Of a stretch of DNA of 64,000 bases, positions 1 through 8,895 are shown one piece after another. Each line of letters begins with the position of its first letter. Position 1 is the stretch's first letter. Where the stretch lies: positions 49,237-113,236 of the forward strand of contig JAFZSA010000037.1 of NCBI GenBank assembly GCA_017619585.1, given 5' to 3'. Made by a program: the position numbers and the translations under genes. The notes under the pieces are model-generated. The model saw only the letters and a list, made by a program, of their open reading frames with translations, ran no database searches and was not told the origin of the DNA. This DNA comes from Bacteroidaceae bacterium (GTDB taxonomy: Bacteria > Bacteroidota > Bacteroidia > Bacteroidales > Bacteroidaceae).

Positions 1-1
1 C

Positions 2-1105
2 GACTACACAGAGGAGTCCGAAATTGTTCTTGTTGTATCAATAGTCTTGCTATCCCTTCCGGCATTATTATCTCGATTTACTATAGCTGACTATTCTTTT
101 TATTTTGGGTGTTTGTTTGTATATGGATTGAACTTCTTGTTTTATCCGGAAAATTTTGACCCTTTGTGTGAATATGCGTTCACATGTTTGTTAGTAGTCT
201 TTCCATGTTATTTTATAGGTAGAATTATAGAACCGGAAGTCTTTTTCGTGGTTTTTGTTTGGCTTGCCGGTATTTGCATTGTGATGGATCTTTTTTACTT
301 TTTATATTTTGTCCAAAGTGCAAAGAGTCTGAAAGATGCAAAAGAGATACTTACTTATGACAATATGTTTGCGGCATACCAATTGCTACCACATGTGCTA
401 ATCATGGCATGGTCTGCAATGAGGAAGTTTAATCTTGTTACACTGGTTTTGACCATACTCGGTGTCTTGCTTCTTCTCTCATTTGGCTCTCGTGGTCCAT
501 TGGCTTGTGCAGGAGTTTTCATAATAGTGTATTTTTTCTTCTTCATGAAATTCAGACATTCAGAATATGTTAAGGCATGTCTCGCAGGTGTTGGAGTTCT
601 GATGTTTTTATTTCAGAAGCAAATTGCATTATTCTTGAAAGTAATATTTGATGATATGAGTCTCAGTACTCGCATCATTGACCGAATATTGGGCGGAGGT
701 TTGTCACATGATACCGGTAGGTCTTGGCTCACAGACAGATTATATGGGATTCTGGACCATAATGACAGCTTCTTTGGATTGGGGATGTTTGGGTCGCAAA
801 GATATGGTATAATATATTCTCATAGTTTTGTATGTGATTTACACGTCACCTTCGGCTATTATATAGGAACTCTTATATTAATAGCGTTTTTCTTGATTAT
901 TGCAGCAGGCGTGTGGACATGCAGAAGCAAGATGGATATGGCATTTATCCTTTTGCTTTTCTGCGCTAGTGTTGTGAAACTTTTTGTAAGTAGCACATTT
1001 CTTTTGGAACCGTTGTTTTTCCTGCTGATAGGGTATTGTATAGCAAATATTTCAAGATATGAAAAGAATAATGATAGTCTTTGGAACACGTCCGGAAGCC
1101 ATTAA
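2..1105 (+). CDS. O-antigen/exopolysaccharide polymerase-like membrane protein (Wzy-like), 5' partial
   Basis: The reading frame is open from base 2, so the gene starts before the window; the first in-frame start candidate (TTG at 47) lies inside a hydrophobic segment and is unlikely to be the true start. The protein is almost wholly hydrophobic, with about ten predicted membrane segments. A SFGSRGP motif after a membrane segment resembles the loop of O-antigen polymerase/ligase proteins, and a large hydrophilic loop follows around residues 200-260. Its place among glycosyltransferases and a flippase supports a role in polymerising repeat units at the periplasmic face of the inner membrane. 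The 3' end overlaps wecB by 47 bp, so the two are co-transcribed. Family members share little sequence, so the polymerase call rests on topology and context. O-antigen ligase is the main alternative. Confidence 0.7.
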   Translation, partial: DYTEESEIVLVVSIVLLSLPALLSRFTIADYSFYFGCLFVYGLNFLFYPENFDPLCEYAFTCLLVVFPCYFIGRIIEPEVFFVVFVWLAGICIVMDLFYFLYFVQSAKSLKDAKEILTYDNMFAAYQLLPHVLIMAWSAMRKFNLVTLVLTILGVLLLLSFGSRGPLACAGVFIIVYFFFFMKFRHSEYVKACLAGVGVLMFLFQKQIALFLKVIFDDMSLSTRIIDRILGGGLSHDTGRSWLTDRLYGILDHNDSFFGLGMFGSQRYGIIYSHSFVCDLHVTFGYYIGTLILIAFFLIIAAGVWTCRSKMDMAFILLLFCASVVKLFVSSTFLLEPLFFLLIGYCIANISRYEKNNDSLWNTSGSH

Positions 1106-2195
1106 GATGGCTCCTTTGGTGAAGGCGTTTCAACGGCATAAAGATAGTTTTACCACACAGGTATGTGTTACTGGTCAGCATCGGGAGATGCTGGATCAGG
1201 TTTTGCATATCTTTGATATTATTCCTGATTACGATTTGGATATTATGAAATCTGGTCAGGACCTTTATGATATTACAGCCCGTGTACTTCTTGGAATGCG
1301 TGACGTACTGAAGGAGGCACAGCCAGATATTGTTCTGGTACATGGTGATACCACTACCTCTACTGCTGCGGCTTTAGCTGCATTTTATCAGCAGATACCC
1401 GTTGGACATGTCGAGGCTGGTTTGCGTACCTATAATATATATAGCCCTTGGCCGGAAGAGATGAACCGGCAAATAACCAGTCGCATTGCTACTTATAATC
1501 TTGCACCGACTCCATTAAGTCGTCAGAATCTTTTGCAGGAACATATTGATGATAAGACGATAACTGTTACGGGTAATACGGTTATTGATGCCTTGCATAT
1601 GGTCGTTGATAAACTGAAACGTAATCCATCACTTGCTGCAGAACAGGAGGAAGTGTTGCGTCAGGCGGGTTATAATGTTCAATCGGAGCGTAGGCTTGTT
1701 CTCATCACAGGTCATCGTAGGGAGAATTTCGGTGAGGGCTTCATTCGTATGCTGACAGCTATCAAGGACTTGACCCTGAAATATCCTGAGGTGGATTTTG
1801 TCTATCCCATGCATCTCAATCCCAACGTCCGCAAACCTATTCATGAGGTGTTTGATGGCCAATCGTTCCCCAATATGTTTTTCATAGAGCCATTGGAATA
1901 TCTCAGCTTTGTGTATTTAATGGAGAAGTCCACGTTGGTGTTAACTGACAGTGGAGGTATTCAAGAGGAAGCTCCTGGTTTGGGTAAACCTGTATTGGTC
2001 ATGCGTGATACTACAGAACGTCCTGAAGCGTTGGAGAGTGGAACGGTCCATCTTGTCGGCACAGATTATCAAAAGATAGTGTCTGAGGTGAGCATACTTT
2101 TAGATGACAAAGTGGCATATGAAAAGATGAGCAAAGCTGTGAACCCTTATGGCGATGGCCATGCCTGTGATAGAATTGTAAATACTTTTATTTGA
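1059..2195 (+). CDS. wecB: UDP-N-acetylglucosamine 2-epimerase (non-hydrolysing)
   Basis: Interconverts UDP-GlcNAc and UDP-ManNAc in the cytoplasm, supplying ManNAc (or ManNAcA after oxidation) to the polysaccharide. The 378-residue length is typical. Family motifs are all visible: GTRPEAIKMAPL at the N-terminus, HGDTTTS, HVEAGLRT, EEMNRQ, TGNTVIDAL, TGHRRENFG and DSGGIQEEAP. It overlaps the upstream polymerase gene by 47 bp and touches the next glycosyltransferase gene. No UDP-ManNAc dehydrogenase (WecC) lies beside it, so ManNAc itself is the simplest inferred product. Confidence 0.95.
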   Translation: MKRIMIVFGTRPEAIKMAPLVKAFQRHKDSFTTQVCVTGQHREMLDQVLHIFDIIPDYDLDIMKSGQDLYDITARVLLGMRDVLKEAQPDIVLVHGDTTTSTAAALAAFYQQIPVGHVEAGLRTYNIYSPWPEEMNRQITSRIATYNLAPTPLSRQNLLQEHIDDKTITVTGNTVIDALHMVVDKLKRNPSLAAEQEEVLRQAGYNVQSERRLVLITGHRRENFGEGFIRMLTAIKDLTLKYPEVDFVYPMHLNPNVRKPIHEVFDGQSFPNMFFIEPLEYLSFVYLMEKSTLVLTDSGGIQEEAPGLGKPVLVMRDTTERPEALESGTVHLVGTDYQKIVSEVSILLDDKVAYEKMSKAVNPYGDGHACDRIVNTFI

Positions 2196-2200
2196 AATTT

Positions 2201-3331
2201 ATGAACGGAAGACGTGCACATATAATTTATTACAACTATCTCAAGCCTGATGGGTCGGAGGTGTCGATTGGAGGTGTTCAGACTTATATTACCAATCTTA
2301 TACCTGTATTAAGGCAATGTGGCTATGTTGTGTCAATATACCAGCGTGCAATAAGAGATTTTTATAAGAAGCTTGATGATTGTGATGTCTATGGTATAGT
2401 ACATCAGGACTTAAATGGTGAGCCCATAAAGAAAGCATTATTGGCCAAGGTTCTTTCTTGTATTGATTATTCAAATGATTTATTGATTTATGCATGTGAA
2501 ACATGCATCACACAGTCTGTTCCCTGTGAGACAATAGCTATCCAGCATGGTATATTCTGGGATGTTCCTGAAGCTTCTTCTTTCTCTAAATACAGATACT
2601 TTAGGAAATATGTGGGGAAATGTTTCTTGGCGTGGAAAACGGTTCTTCGTCTCAAGAAGGTTGATTATTTAGTGTGCGTTGATAATAACTTTATCAATTG
2701 GCATCGTGCCATAACACCATCCCCACAGGTTAGGCATATCTTTATTCCTAACTTCACTGCTATCCCGGCAACTCAACCGCAAAAGCAGCATGATGGAATA
2801 AACATCATTTTTGCGCGCCGTTTTTTCATCCATCGTGGAACCCGTCTCTTTGCAAATGTCATAGAACGTCTGCTAAAAGAACATCAGGACATTAATGTTA
2901 CAATTGCAGGAACGGGACCGGATGCTGATTATATGCACAAGAAGCTTGATTCTTTCAAGAATGTTAAGTTTACGACATTCGATAGTCAGGACAGCCTTCA
3001 TATCCATGAAGACAAGGATATTGCCGTTGTACCTACGGTAGGATCAGAGGGTACTTCTCTCTCTCTCTTGGAAGCTATGGCTTCTGGCTGTGCCGTTGTA
3101 TGTACCAATGTTGGCGGAATGACCAATATTATTCTTGACGGGTACAATGGTTTGATGATAAGCCCAGAAGAGGAGGAACTTTACAAGGCTTTGACCAGTT
3201 TAATAGTGGACTCATCCCTTAGGGGCAAACTTCAAGCTAATGCGTACAATTGCGTAAAGGATGCATTCTCATTACAACGGTGGCAGGATGCCTGGAAGAA
3301 GGTCATCGGCAATGTTGCTAAAACTATGTAA
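2201..3331 (+). CDS. glycosyltransferase family 4 (GT-B fold)
   Basis: Likely transfers a sugar from a nucleotide donor to the growing lipid-linked repeat unit. The C-terminal half has the GT4 donor site: FARRFFIHRG around residue 205, IAGTGPD, then EGTSLSLLEAMASG, the E-x7-E region, followed by CTNVGG. The N-terminal half reads as a Rossmann domain with the GGVQTY glycine loop. A TTG at 2192 would overlap wecB by 4 bp; I prefer the ATG at 2201 and neither has a clear ribosome site. The linkage made cannot be told from sequence. The adjacent UDP-ManNAc epimerase makes a ManNAc transferase possible, which is inference. Confidence 0.88.
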   Translation: MNGRRAHIIYYNYLKPDGSEVSIGGVQTYITNLIPVLRQCGYVVSIYQRAIRDFYKKLDDCDVYGIVHQDLNGEPIKKALLAKVLSCIDYSNDLLIYACETCITQSVPCETIAIQHGIFWDVPEASSFSKYRYFRKYVGKCFLAWKTVLRLKKVDYLVCVDNNFINWHRAITPSPQVRHIFIPNFTAIPATQPQKQHDGINIIFARRFFIHRGTRLFANVIERLLKEHQDINVTIAGTGPDADYMHKKLDSFKNVKFTTFDSQDSLHIHEDKDIAVVPTVGSEGTSLSLLEAMASGCAVVCTNVGGMTNIILDGYNGLMISPEEEELYKALTSLIVDSSLRGKLQANAYNCVKDAFSLQRWQDAWKKVIGNVAKTM

Positions 3332-3346
3332 CAAAGGCAAAGAACA

Positions 3347-4792
3347 ATGGCATTCAGTAGTAACAAGGTAATAAGTTCAATGATATGGAAACTGTTGGAG
3401 CGGTTCAGCTCGCAGTTGGTGTCCTTTGTCATCTCCATCATCTTAGCTCGTATTTTGATGCCCACAGATTATGGTATTATTGCCATTATCCTTGTTTTCA
3501 TCAACATTGCGAACGTTATCATAGACGGCGGTTTTAATACCGCTCTAATACAAAAGAAAGATGCAGACCAGACAGACTTCTCTACAATTTTCTGGTTTTG
3601 TCTTTTAATGGCTGCTGTTATTTATCTGTTTCTTTACTTTTGCGCACCTCTTGTTGCCTCTTTTTATAAAAAAGATGTGCTGATACCTGTGTTGAGAGTA
3701 TTAGGCTTGAACATTTTCTTCTTTTCATTCAACTCAATACAGCGTGCATACGTGTCACGCCGGATGCTTTTCCAGAAGTTGTTCTATGTAAATGCAATAG
3801 CGATAATCCTATCCGGAGCTATTGGCATAGCAATGGCATATGGTGGCTATGGCGTATGGGCTTTGGTAGGACAGACGTTAACAGGTTCTTTTTTCTGTTG
3901 CCTTTTCCTGTCGTTTTTCATTCAGTGGCATCCCACTATTGTTTTCTCAAAAGAACGTTTTACAGGGTTATTCGATTACGGATGGAAGATCTTTCTTACA
4001 AATTTCATCATATCATTTTATGATAACATCCGCAGCCTTGTGATAGGCAGACTTTATCAGCCAGCTGCTCTTGCATTCTTTGACAGGGGTAAGTCGCTTC
4101 CTTCATTGCTGATGACAAATGTGACAACTTCAATAGATTCTGTATTATTGCCCACTCTTTCAGAAGAGCAGGACAATACACTGCGAGTGAAGCAGATGAT
4201 ACGACGTAGTATTGGCGTCAGTTATCTGTTTGTTGCTCCTTTGCTTGTTGGGTTCATTGTTGTCGCAAAGGAACTTGTCTTGGTGCTGCTTACAGAAAAA
4301 TGGTTGCCGGCTGTTCCTTTTGTTCAGATCTTCTGCATTGCATTTTTGCTGATGCCGATACAGAATATCAATACCACCGGAATTAAATCATTAGGCTATA
4401 GCAATATCATACTGAAGCTTGAGATAATCAAGAAGATTATAGAGGCGGTAATCCTTATTGTCAGTTTCATGATAAATGTCTATGCTATAGCATGGGGTGT
4501 AGTACTATACAATGCCATCTGTATTGCCATCAACTTGTCTCCAAGCAAGAAACTTGTTAATTATGGCGTATGTGAGCAGATAAGGGATGTGTTACCGACA
4601 TTGATGGCAGCATTGTTGATGGGAACAGTTGTCTATGCTTGTGGATTTTTGCCGTTTAGCAATATTGCGCTTCTTTTCGTTCAGGTTGTTGCCGGCGTAG
4701 CGACTTATTGTCTAACATGTATGCTTTTAAAGCTTGATAGTTTTGTATATATCTTGGGATATATAAAGGACGTGATAAATCGTAAGGAGTGA
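3347..4792 (+). CDS. polysaccharide flippase (Wzx/MOP superfamily)
   Basis: A 481-residue protein with about 12-14 hydrophobic segments. Its N-terminus (WKLLERFSSQ, then ILARILMPTDYGI) is characteristic of the lipopolysaccharide biosynthesis/export family within the MOP superfamily. It would flip undecaprenyl-linked repeat units across the inner membrane for the Wzy-like polymerase encoded upstream. It starts 15 bp after the GT4 gene and its stop overlaps the next GT2 reading frame, consistent with a single operon. No frameshift or truncation is seen. Confidence 0.9.
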   Translation: MAFSSNKVISSMIWKLLERFSSQLVSFVISIILARILMPTDYGIIAIILVFINIANVIIDGGFNTALIQKKDADQTDFSTIFWFCLLMAAVIYLFLYFCAPLVASFYKKDVLIPVLRVLGLNIFFFSFNSIQRAYVSRRMLFQKLFYVNAIAIILSGAIGIAMAYGGYGVWALVGQTLTGSFFCCLFLSFFIQWHPTIVFSKERFTGLFDYGWKIFLTNFIISFYDNIRSLVIGRLYQPAALAFFDRGKSLPSLLMTNVTTSIDSVLLPTLSEEQDNTLRVKQMIRRSIGVSYLFVAPLLVGFIVVAKELVLVLLTEKWLPAVPFVQIFCIAFLLMPIQNINTTGIKSLGYSNIILKLEIIKKIIEAVILIVSFMINVYAIAWGVVLYNAICIAINLSPSKKLVNYGVCEQIRDVLPTLMAALLMGTVVYACGFLPFSNIALLFVQVVAGVATYCLTCMLLKLDSFVYILGYIKDVINRKE

Positions 4793-4797
4793 TTCGC

Positions 4798-5826
4798 ATG
4801 GATATAACACTTTCTATTGTAATGCCAGTATTCAATCATCCGAATGAATTGAAGCAAATGATAGACTCTATCCTAGCGAATTCATATTCGGACTGGGAAT
4901 TACTGGCAGTTGATGATGGTTCACAAGCGGAAACGTTATCAGTGTTGCGTGAATATGAGATATTGGATAAGCGTATACGTCTTATTCAACGAACAGAACT
5001 TCCCAAGGGAGCTCAGACCTGTCGTAATATTGGATTGAGAGAAGCTCGTGGTAAGTATATAATCTTTTTTGACTCAGATGATTATATTACTCCTGACTGC
5101 CTTGAAACACGTGTGCAATCCTTATCTGCAAGGAAAGACCTTGACTTCATGGTGTTTCCGTCTGGCGTTGTGGAAAATAACGTGTTTAAAGAAAAGCATC
5201 GTTTTATATTCGGATATCATTTCTTTAGGGACGATATAGAATATTTCTGTAGGCGTATTCTTCCTTTTGTCGTATGGAACAATATTTATCGTACGGACAG
5301 TCTTCGAAGGAATAATATTATATGGGATGTAAATCTTTTGTCGTTACAGGATGCAGATTTTAATTTAACAACCATACTCAAAGGCTTGAAATATGAGTAT
5401 TGTAGTTGTAAGCCTCACTTTGGTTATCGCATAAATGTAAATTCAGAGTCTGTCTCGAAAAAAATATTATCTCAGGAACATAGGCAGAGTAATTTATATG
5501 CCTTGAATAAATTTTATGAAATCATACAAGGCAGGTTCGGGCATAAATATGACGAGGCACTTTATGGCGGCGTAGTAGTCATATATAATAATATCTTTTG
5601 CACAGGAATAGACCTTAAGTACGCACAGGAATTTACCAAAATAGTTAAAAAGCATTCCCCTAAATACGGTCTTTTGTTGAAACTGCAAGTATTAATGACA
5701 AGATTGTTGTCATTCATATTGCCATCGAAGTTGGCGCGTCAAATTCCAATGGCAATATGTCTTCATGATTATCATAGTCGGGAAAATAAAAAACTTGTAT
5801 TTGTTTCTGAACAGATAAAGTCATAG
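4798..5826 (+). CDS. glycosyltransferase family 2 (GT-A fold)
   Basis: The N-terminus SIVMPVFNHP, then LLAVDDGS and the FFDSDDY motif around residue 95 are the standard GT-A/GT2 nucleotide and metal site. About 342 residues, with a C-terminal basic and hydrophobic region (LLKLQVLMTRLLSFIL) that may sit on the membrane. A GTG at 4789 would overlap the flippase gene by 4 bp, but AAGGAG at 4784-4789 is well placed for the ATG at 4798, so that start is chosen. The sugar donor and acceptor are not predictable. It ends a run of tightly packed genes; a 165-bp gap with its own promoter follows. Confidence 0.88.
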   Translation: MDITLSIVMPVFNHPNELKQMIDSILANSYSDWELLAVDDGSQAETLSVLREYEILDKRIRLIQRTELPKGAQTCRNIGLREARGKYIIFFDSDDYITPDCLETRVQSLSARKDLDFMVFPSGVVENNVFKEKHRFIFGYHFFRDDIEYFCRRILPFVVWNNIYRTDSLRRNNIIWDVNLLSLQDADFNLTTILKGLKYEYCSCKPHFGYRINVNSESVSKKILSQEHRQSNLYALNKFYEIIQGRFGHKYDEALYGGVVVIYNNIFCTGIDLKYAQEFTKIVKKHSPKYGLLLKLQVLMTRLLSFILPSKLARQIPMAICLHDYHSRENKKLVFVSEQIKS

Positions 5827-5877
5827 ATATAATATGGTTGCATGCTGATTATAATAAAGGATGGTTTCTGAGTTATA

Positions 5878-5909
5878 TTTGGCTATATTGGATGATTTTT
5901 GTATATTTG
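5878..5909 (+). promoter_or_regulatory. Bacteroidetes-type promoter for the distal glycosyltransferase genes
   Basis: TTTG at 5878-5881, 20 bp, then TATATTTG at 5902-5909 match the Bacteroidetes primary sigma consensus. The predicted start is near 5916, leaving a leader of about 75 nt before the next gene. It gives the downstream GT2 pair a transcription start separate from the upstream operon. Confidence 0.6.
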
Positions 5910-5991
5910 TAACGATAAATAGTAAAATAAGCTTAGAGCAAGATAGAAAAGATGTCTGTGAAGATGTTATCTGTACAGAATCTTTTAAGAC

Positions 5992-6906
5992 ATGTCTAGG
6001 AAGATGAAACAGGTGTCCATTATAATCGTAACATATAATTCAGAGAAAGACATCTTTGATTGTGTGGATTCTATTAAACAAAAGGCTGATATACCTTTTT
6101 CTGATATTGAGCTCATCATTGTGGATAACAATAGTCATGAGCCTGACAGGATGTTTGCTCGTCTTCGTAACCAATGGGGGGATGACGTTATTCTGATTAA
6201 AAACGAGAAAAACGGAGGCTACGGACAAGGCAACAACGTGGGCATCCGTCGCGCCACAGCTCCCGTCATCCTCATCATGAATCCTGATGTACGCATGATA
6301 GGACCTTTTTTAAGAAAGCCATTGGAAGCCTTCCAGCAGGATCAGAAACTGATAATGTACGGGATGAAGCAGATGTACACTCCCAGTATGCCCAGTCGTT
6401 TTTCTTTCTTGTTCACTGCGATGATGAATGGTTATGCACGCACCCTTCTGACAGGGCTGTGCAATAGAATGGACTGGTATTTTCCTCGTTGGATGTATTT
6501 CTCGGGCTCCTGCTTTTTCGTGCGTAAAACGATGTTTGAGGCTGTAGGGCTGTTCGACGAGAGTGTTTTTATGTATGGTGAGGAGGATGATATTCACTAT
6601 CGTCTGTCCAGGAAGTTCGGTAATTATTTCCGCTATGACCCAAGCATACGATACCTTCACCTTATGTTAGGGCGGGCTCCTAGCCTATGCTACGAGAAAA
6701 AGCTTCTTGAGGTGGATCTTTATCATCATAAGAAAAAAGGTTGGCCAGCTCAAAAGACATTAAGAACATATCTGCAAACCAATAATGTCTTGCTTGCAAG
6801 ATGTTATTTCCGTAGAATATTGGGAAAATGTGATGAGGAAAATTTCGCCGTACTTAAGGCGCTTAGAATAGAAATAAAGACGCAAATAAAGGAACTTAAG
6901 GAATGA
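5992..6906 (+). CDS. glycosyltransferase family 2, rhamnosyltransferase-like
   Basis: A 304-residue GT-A protein: VSIIIVTYNS at the N-terminus, LIIVDNNS, NGGYGQGNNVGIR and then LIMNPDV, the NPDV form of the DxD metal site seen in rhamnosyltransferase-like GT2 proteins. FMYGEEDDIHYRL near residue 200 matches the ED-containing acceptor/catalytic region of this subfamily. It is preceded by its own promoter and overlaps the next gene by the four bases ATGA. The rhamnose assignment is by subfamily resemblance only; no dTDP-rhamnose genes are in the window. Confidence 0.87.
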   Translation: MSRKMKQVSIIIVTYNSEKDIFDCVDSIKQKADIPFSDIELIIVDNNSHEPDRMFARLRNQWGDDVILIKNEKNGGYGQGNNVGIRRATAPVILIMNPDVRMIGPFLRKPLEAFQQDQKLIMYGMKQMYTPSMPSRFSFLFTAMMNGYARTLLTGLCNRMDWYFPRWMYFSGSCFFVRKTMFEAVGLFDESVFMYGEEDDIHYRLSRKFGNYFRYDPSIRYLHLMLGRAPSLCYEKKLLEVDLYHHKKKGWPAQKTLRTYLQTNNVLLARCYFRRILGKCDEENFAVLKALRIEIKTQIKELKE

Positions 6907-7697
6907 CGGTCGATGTGCTTATTTCATGCATGTATCAGAAAGACTGGTCTATAGTGGCTCAGTCTCATCTAAACGGGAATGCTGTCATCATAAACCAATG
7001 TGACACAGACAGCCATGATACGTATGATTATGAAGGCAATCAGGTTCGTATGATTTCAACAACAGAGCGTGGTTTGTCGAGAAGCCGTAATATGGCTATC
7101 CTGCATTCCAATGCCGATATATGTCTTATATCGGATGATGATGAAATATATACAGATAATTATGTGGATATCATAACTAAAGCTTTTGCGGATTATCCAC
7201 ATGCTGACGTGATTTCTTTTCAGATAGGAAATGATATTGGTAAGACTTTTTCGCCTAAGCCCTTTAAAGTCGGTTATCTTGGAGCGTTGAAGATTGCAAG
7301 TTGCCAGATTGCCTTTCGGAGGAAAAGTGTCATAGAGGCAGGCATCCTGTTTGACGTGGAGATGGGGGCTGGTACCGGACATGGTTCAGGAGAAGAGATT
7401 AAATTCCTTTTTGATTGTCTCAAACATGGGTTATGTCTGCAGTATGTGCCGATAGAAATTGCCAAACTTATTCCCGGAAGCGCTTCGTCTTGGTTCCAAG
7501 GTTTTAATACAAAATATTTTGTAAATAGAGGTTGGGCTACAGCACGTTATATGGGCAAGTTTATGGCTACCTGTTATGCCTTATACTTTGCTGTTAGAAA
7601 ATATTCTATTTATCACAAAGATCATTCCATGATAAAAGCTTTCTATGATATGCTCAAAGGCATATATTGTAATCCGTATAAGAAGGCGAAAGATTGA
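6903..7697 (+). CDS. glycosyltransferase family 2
   Basis: A 264-residue protein whose N-terminus (MTVDVLISCMYQKDW) and ICLISDDDEIYTDNY motif (metal-binding DDD near residue 77) fit a GT-A fold. GAGTGHGSGEEIKFLFDCLK around residue 160 is a second acidic cluster like the ED catalytic region of GT2 enzymes. The start codon overlaps the stop of the previous GT2 gene (ATGA), so translation is probably coupled. The specificity is unknown. Confidence 0.82.
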   Translation: MTVDVLISCMYQKDWSIVAQSHLNGNAVIINQCDTDSHDTYDYEGNQVRMISTTERGLSRSRNMAILHSNADICLISDDDEIYTDNYVDIITKAFADYPHADVISFQIGNDIGKTFSPKPFKVGYLGALKIASCQIAFRRKSVIEAGILFDVEMGAGTGHGSGEEIKFLFDCLKHGLCLQYVPIEIAKLIPGSASSWFQGFNTKYFVNRGWATARYMGKFMATCYALYFAVRKYSIYHKDHSMIKAFYDMLKGIYCNPYKKAKD

Positions 7698-7760
7698 TAA
7701 ACTTGTTTTGTGCCGGATTTTTTTATTCTGTTTTCATAGTAGGCAAATGTTAGTGTTGAT

Positions 7761-8747
7761 ATGATACAAAAGAAATTCTATTTTGATGCCCTTCGCTTAT
7801 TGGCGACGGTTGCGGTTGTGGTGATTCACACAAGTTCATCCTTTTGCGATATGGATAATCCTCCCTCGTATTCAAACCTGTTTTTCTTTACTTTCTATCA
7901 TGATATTGCTTCTTTTGCAGTCCCTGTCTTTGTGATGATAAGCGGTGCCTTGTTTCTTAGTCCTGAGCGTGATACGTCATATCCAATATTGCTGCGGAAG
8001 TATGTTAAGCGCATAGCCATGGCACTTGTTGTATTTGGTCTTCCCATGTGTCTGATGGAGGCAGTATTCTCTCATGAACCTATTGCAGGTGCTTTCTACA
8101 ACCTGCTTGTAGGCCATTCTTGGACTCATATGTGGTATTTGTACATGCTGATAGGTCTATATATGCTGACTCCCTTTGTCAAGGCTCTTATTAAGGTGGA
8201 GTCGCGTCGTACTGTTGAGGGGGTACTCCTTGTCCTCTTCCTGATGTCTTCTCTTCTGCCAATGCTTAAGGGCTATGGCGTTCCTATAGATGGATGGATG
8301 TTAATGGGTACCCCCTTCATATTCTATTATATACTGGGATATTATTTGGCATTCTTAGAAGAACTCCGATTGGGTTCTGTTTCTTGTTTCCTGATTTCGC
8401 TTTTATTGCCGGCAACAGTTATTGCAACTTTTTTCGGATTCCTCCCAGAGCATATGATTGTGTGCTCCGACGTACCTGTGGTTATAGGGGCAGTCGGAAT
8501 GTTCCTCTTTTTCAAGCGTATGGATTTCCATTGGCCTATGGCAACAGCCTGTTATCCATATTGCTTTGCAATTTACCTTGTTCACCCATTCTTCATTAAT
8601 GTGGCTCGCAAGGTGTTACATGTTGATTTGATTGCTTATGCGCCTTCCTGCATAAGCGTTCCTGTTGCATGTGTAGTTTTGTTTGTCCTTTCTCTTATTA
8701 CAGGTTGGGTACTGCGTAAGATTCCCTTTATGCAAAAAGTTGTTTAA
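7761..8747 (+). CDS. acyltransferase family 3 (sugar O-acyltransferase)
   Basis: A 328-residue integral membrane protein with about ten membrane segments. The N-terminus FYFDALRLLATVAVVVIHTS has the Arg and the membrane-buried catalytic His of acyltransferase-3 proteins. These transfer acetyl or similar groups from the cytoplasm to sugars at or across the inner membrane. At the end of the polysaccharide cluster it most likely O-acetylates the repeat unit or the finished polymer. It is separated by 63 bp from the last GT2 and is the last plus-strand gene before a strand switch. Confidence 0.88.
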   Translation: MIQKKFYFDALRLLATVAVVVIHTSSSFCDMDNPPSYSNLFFFTFYHDIASFAVPVFVMISGALFLSPERDTSYPILLRKYVKRIAMALVVFGLPMCLMEAVFSHEPIAGAFYNLLVGHSWTHMWYLYMLIGLYMLTPFVKALIKVESRRTVEGVLLVLFLMSSLLPMLKGYGVPIDGWMLMGTPFIFYYILGYYLAFLEELRLGSVSCFLISLLLPATVIATFFGFLPEHMIVCSDVPVVIGAVGMFLFFKRMDFHWPMATACYPYCFAIYLVHPFFINVARKVLHVDLIAYAPSCISVPVACVVLFVLSLITGWVLRKIPFMQKVV

Positions 8748-8895
8748 TCCTAGGGATAAAACTTCCTATATCGTTATATAAAAGGTTTTAATACGTGTTT
8801 TAAAAATTTTAAATGCCGTTAGAAAACATTTTCCTATTAGGGATAATCTGTTTTATAACGTGGGCTGGAGGAGAAATAATAATAGAGGGGGAGAA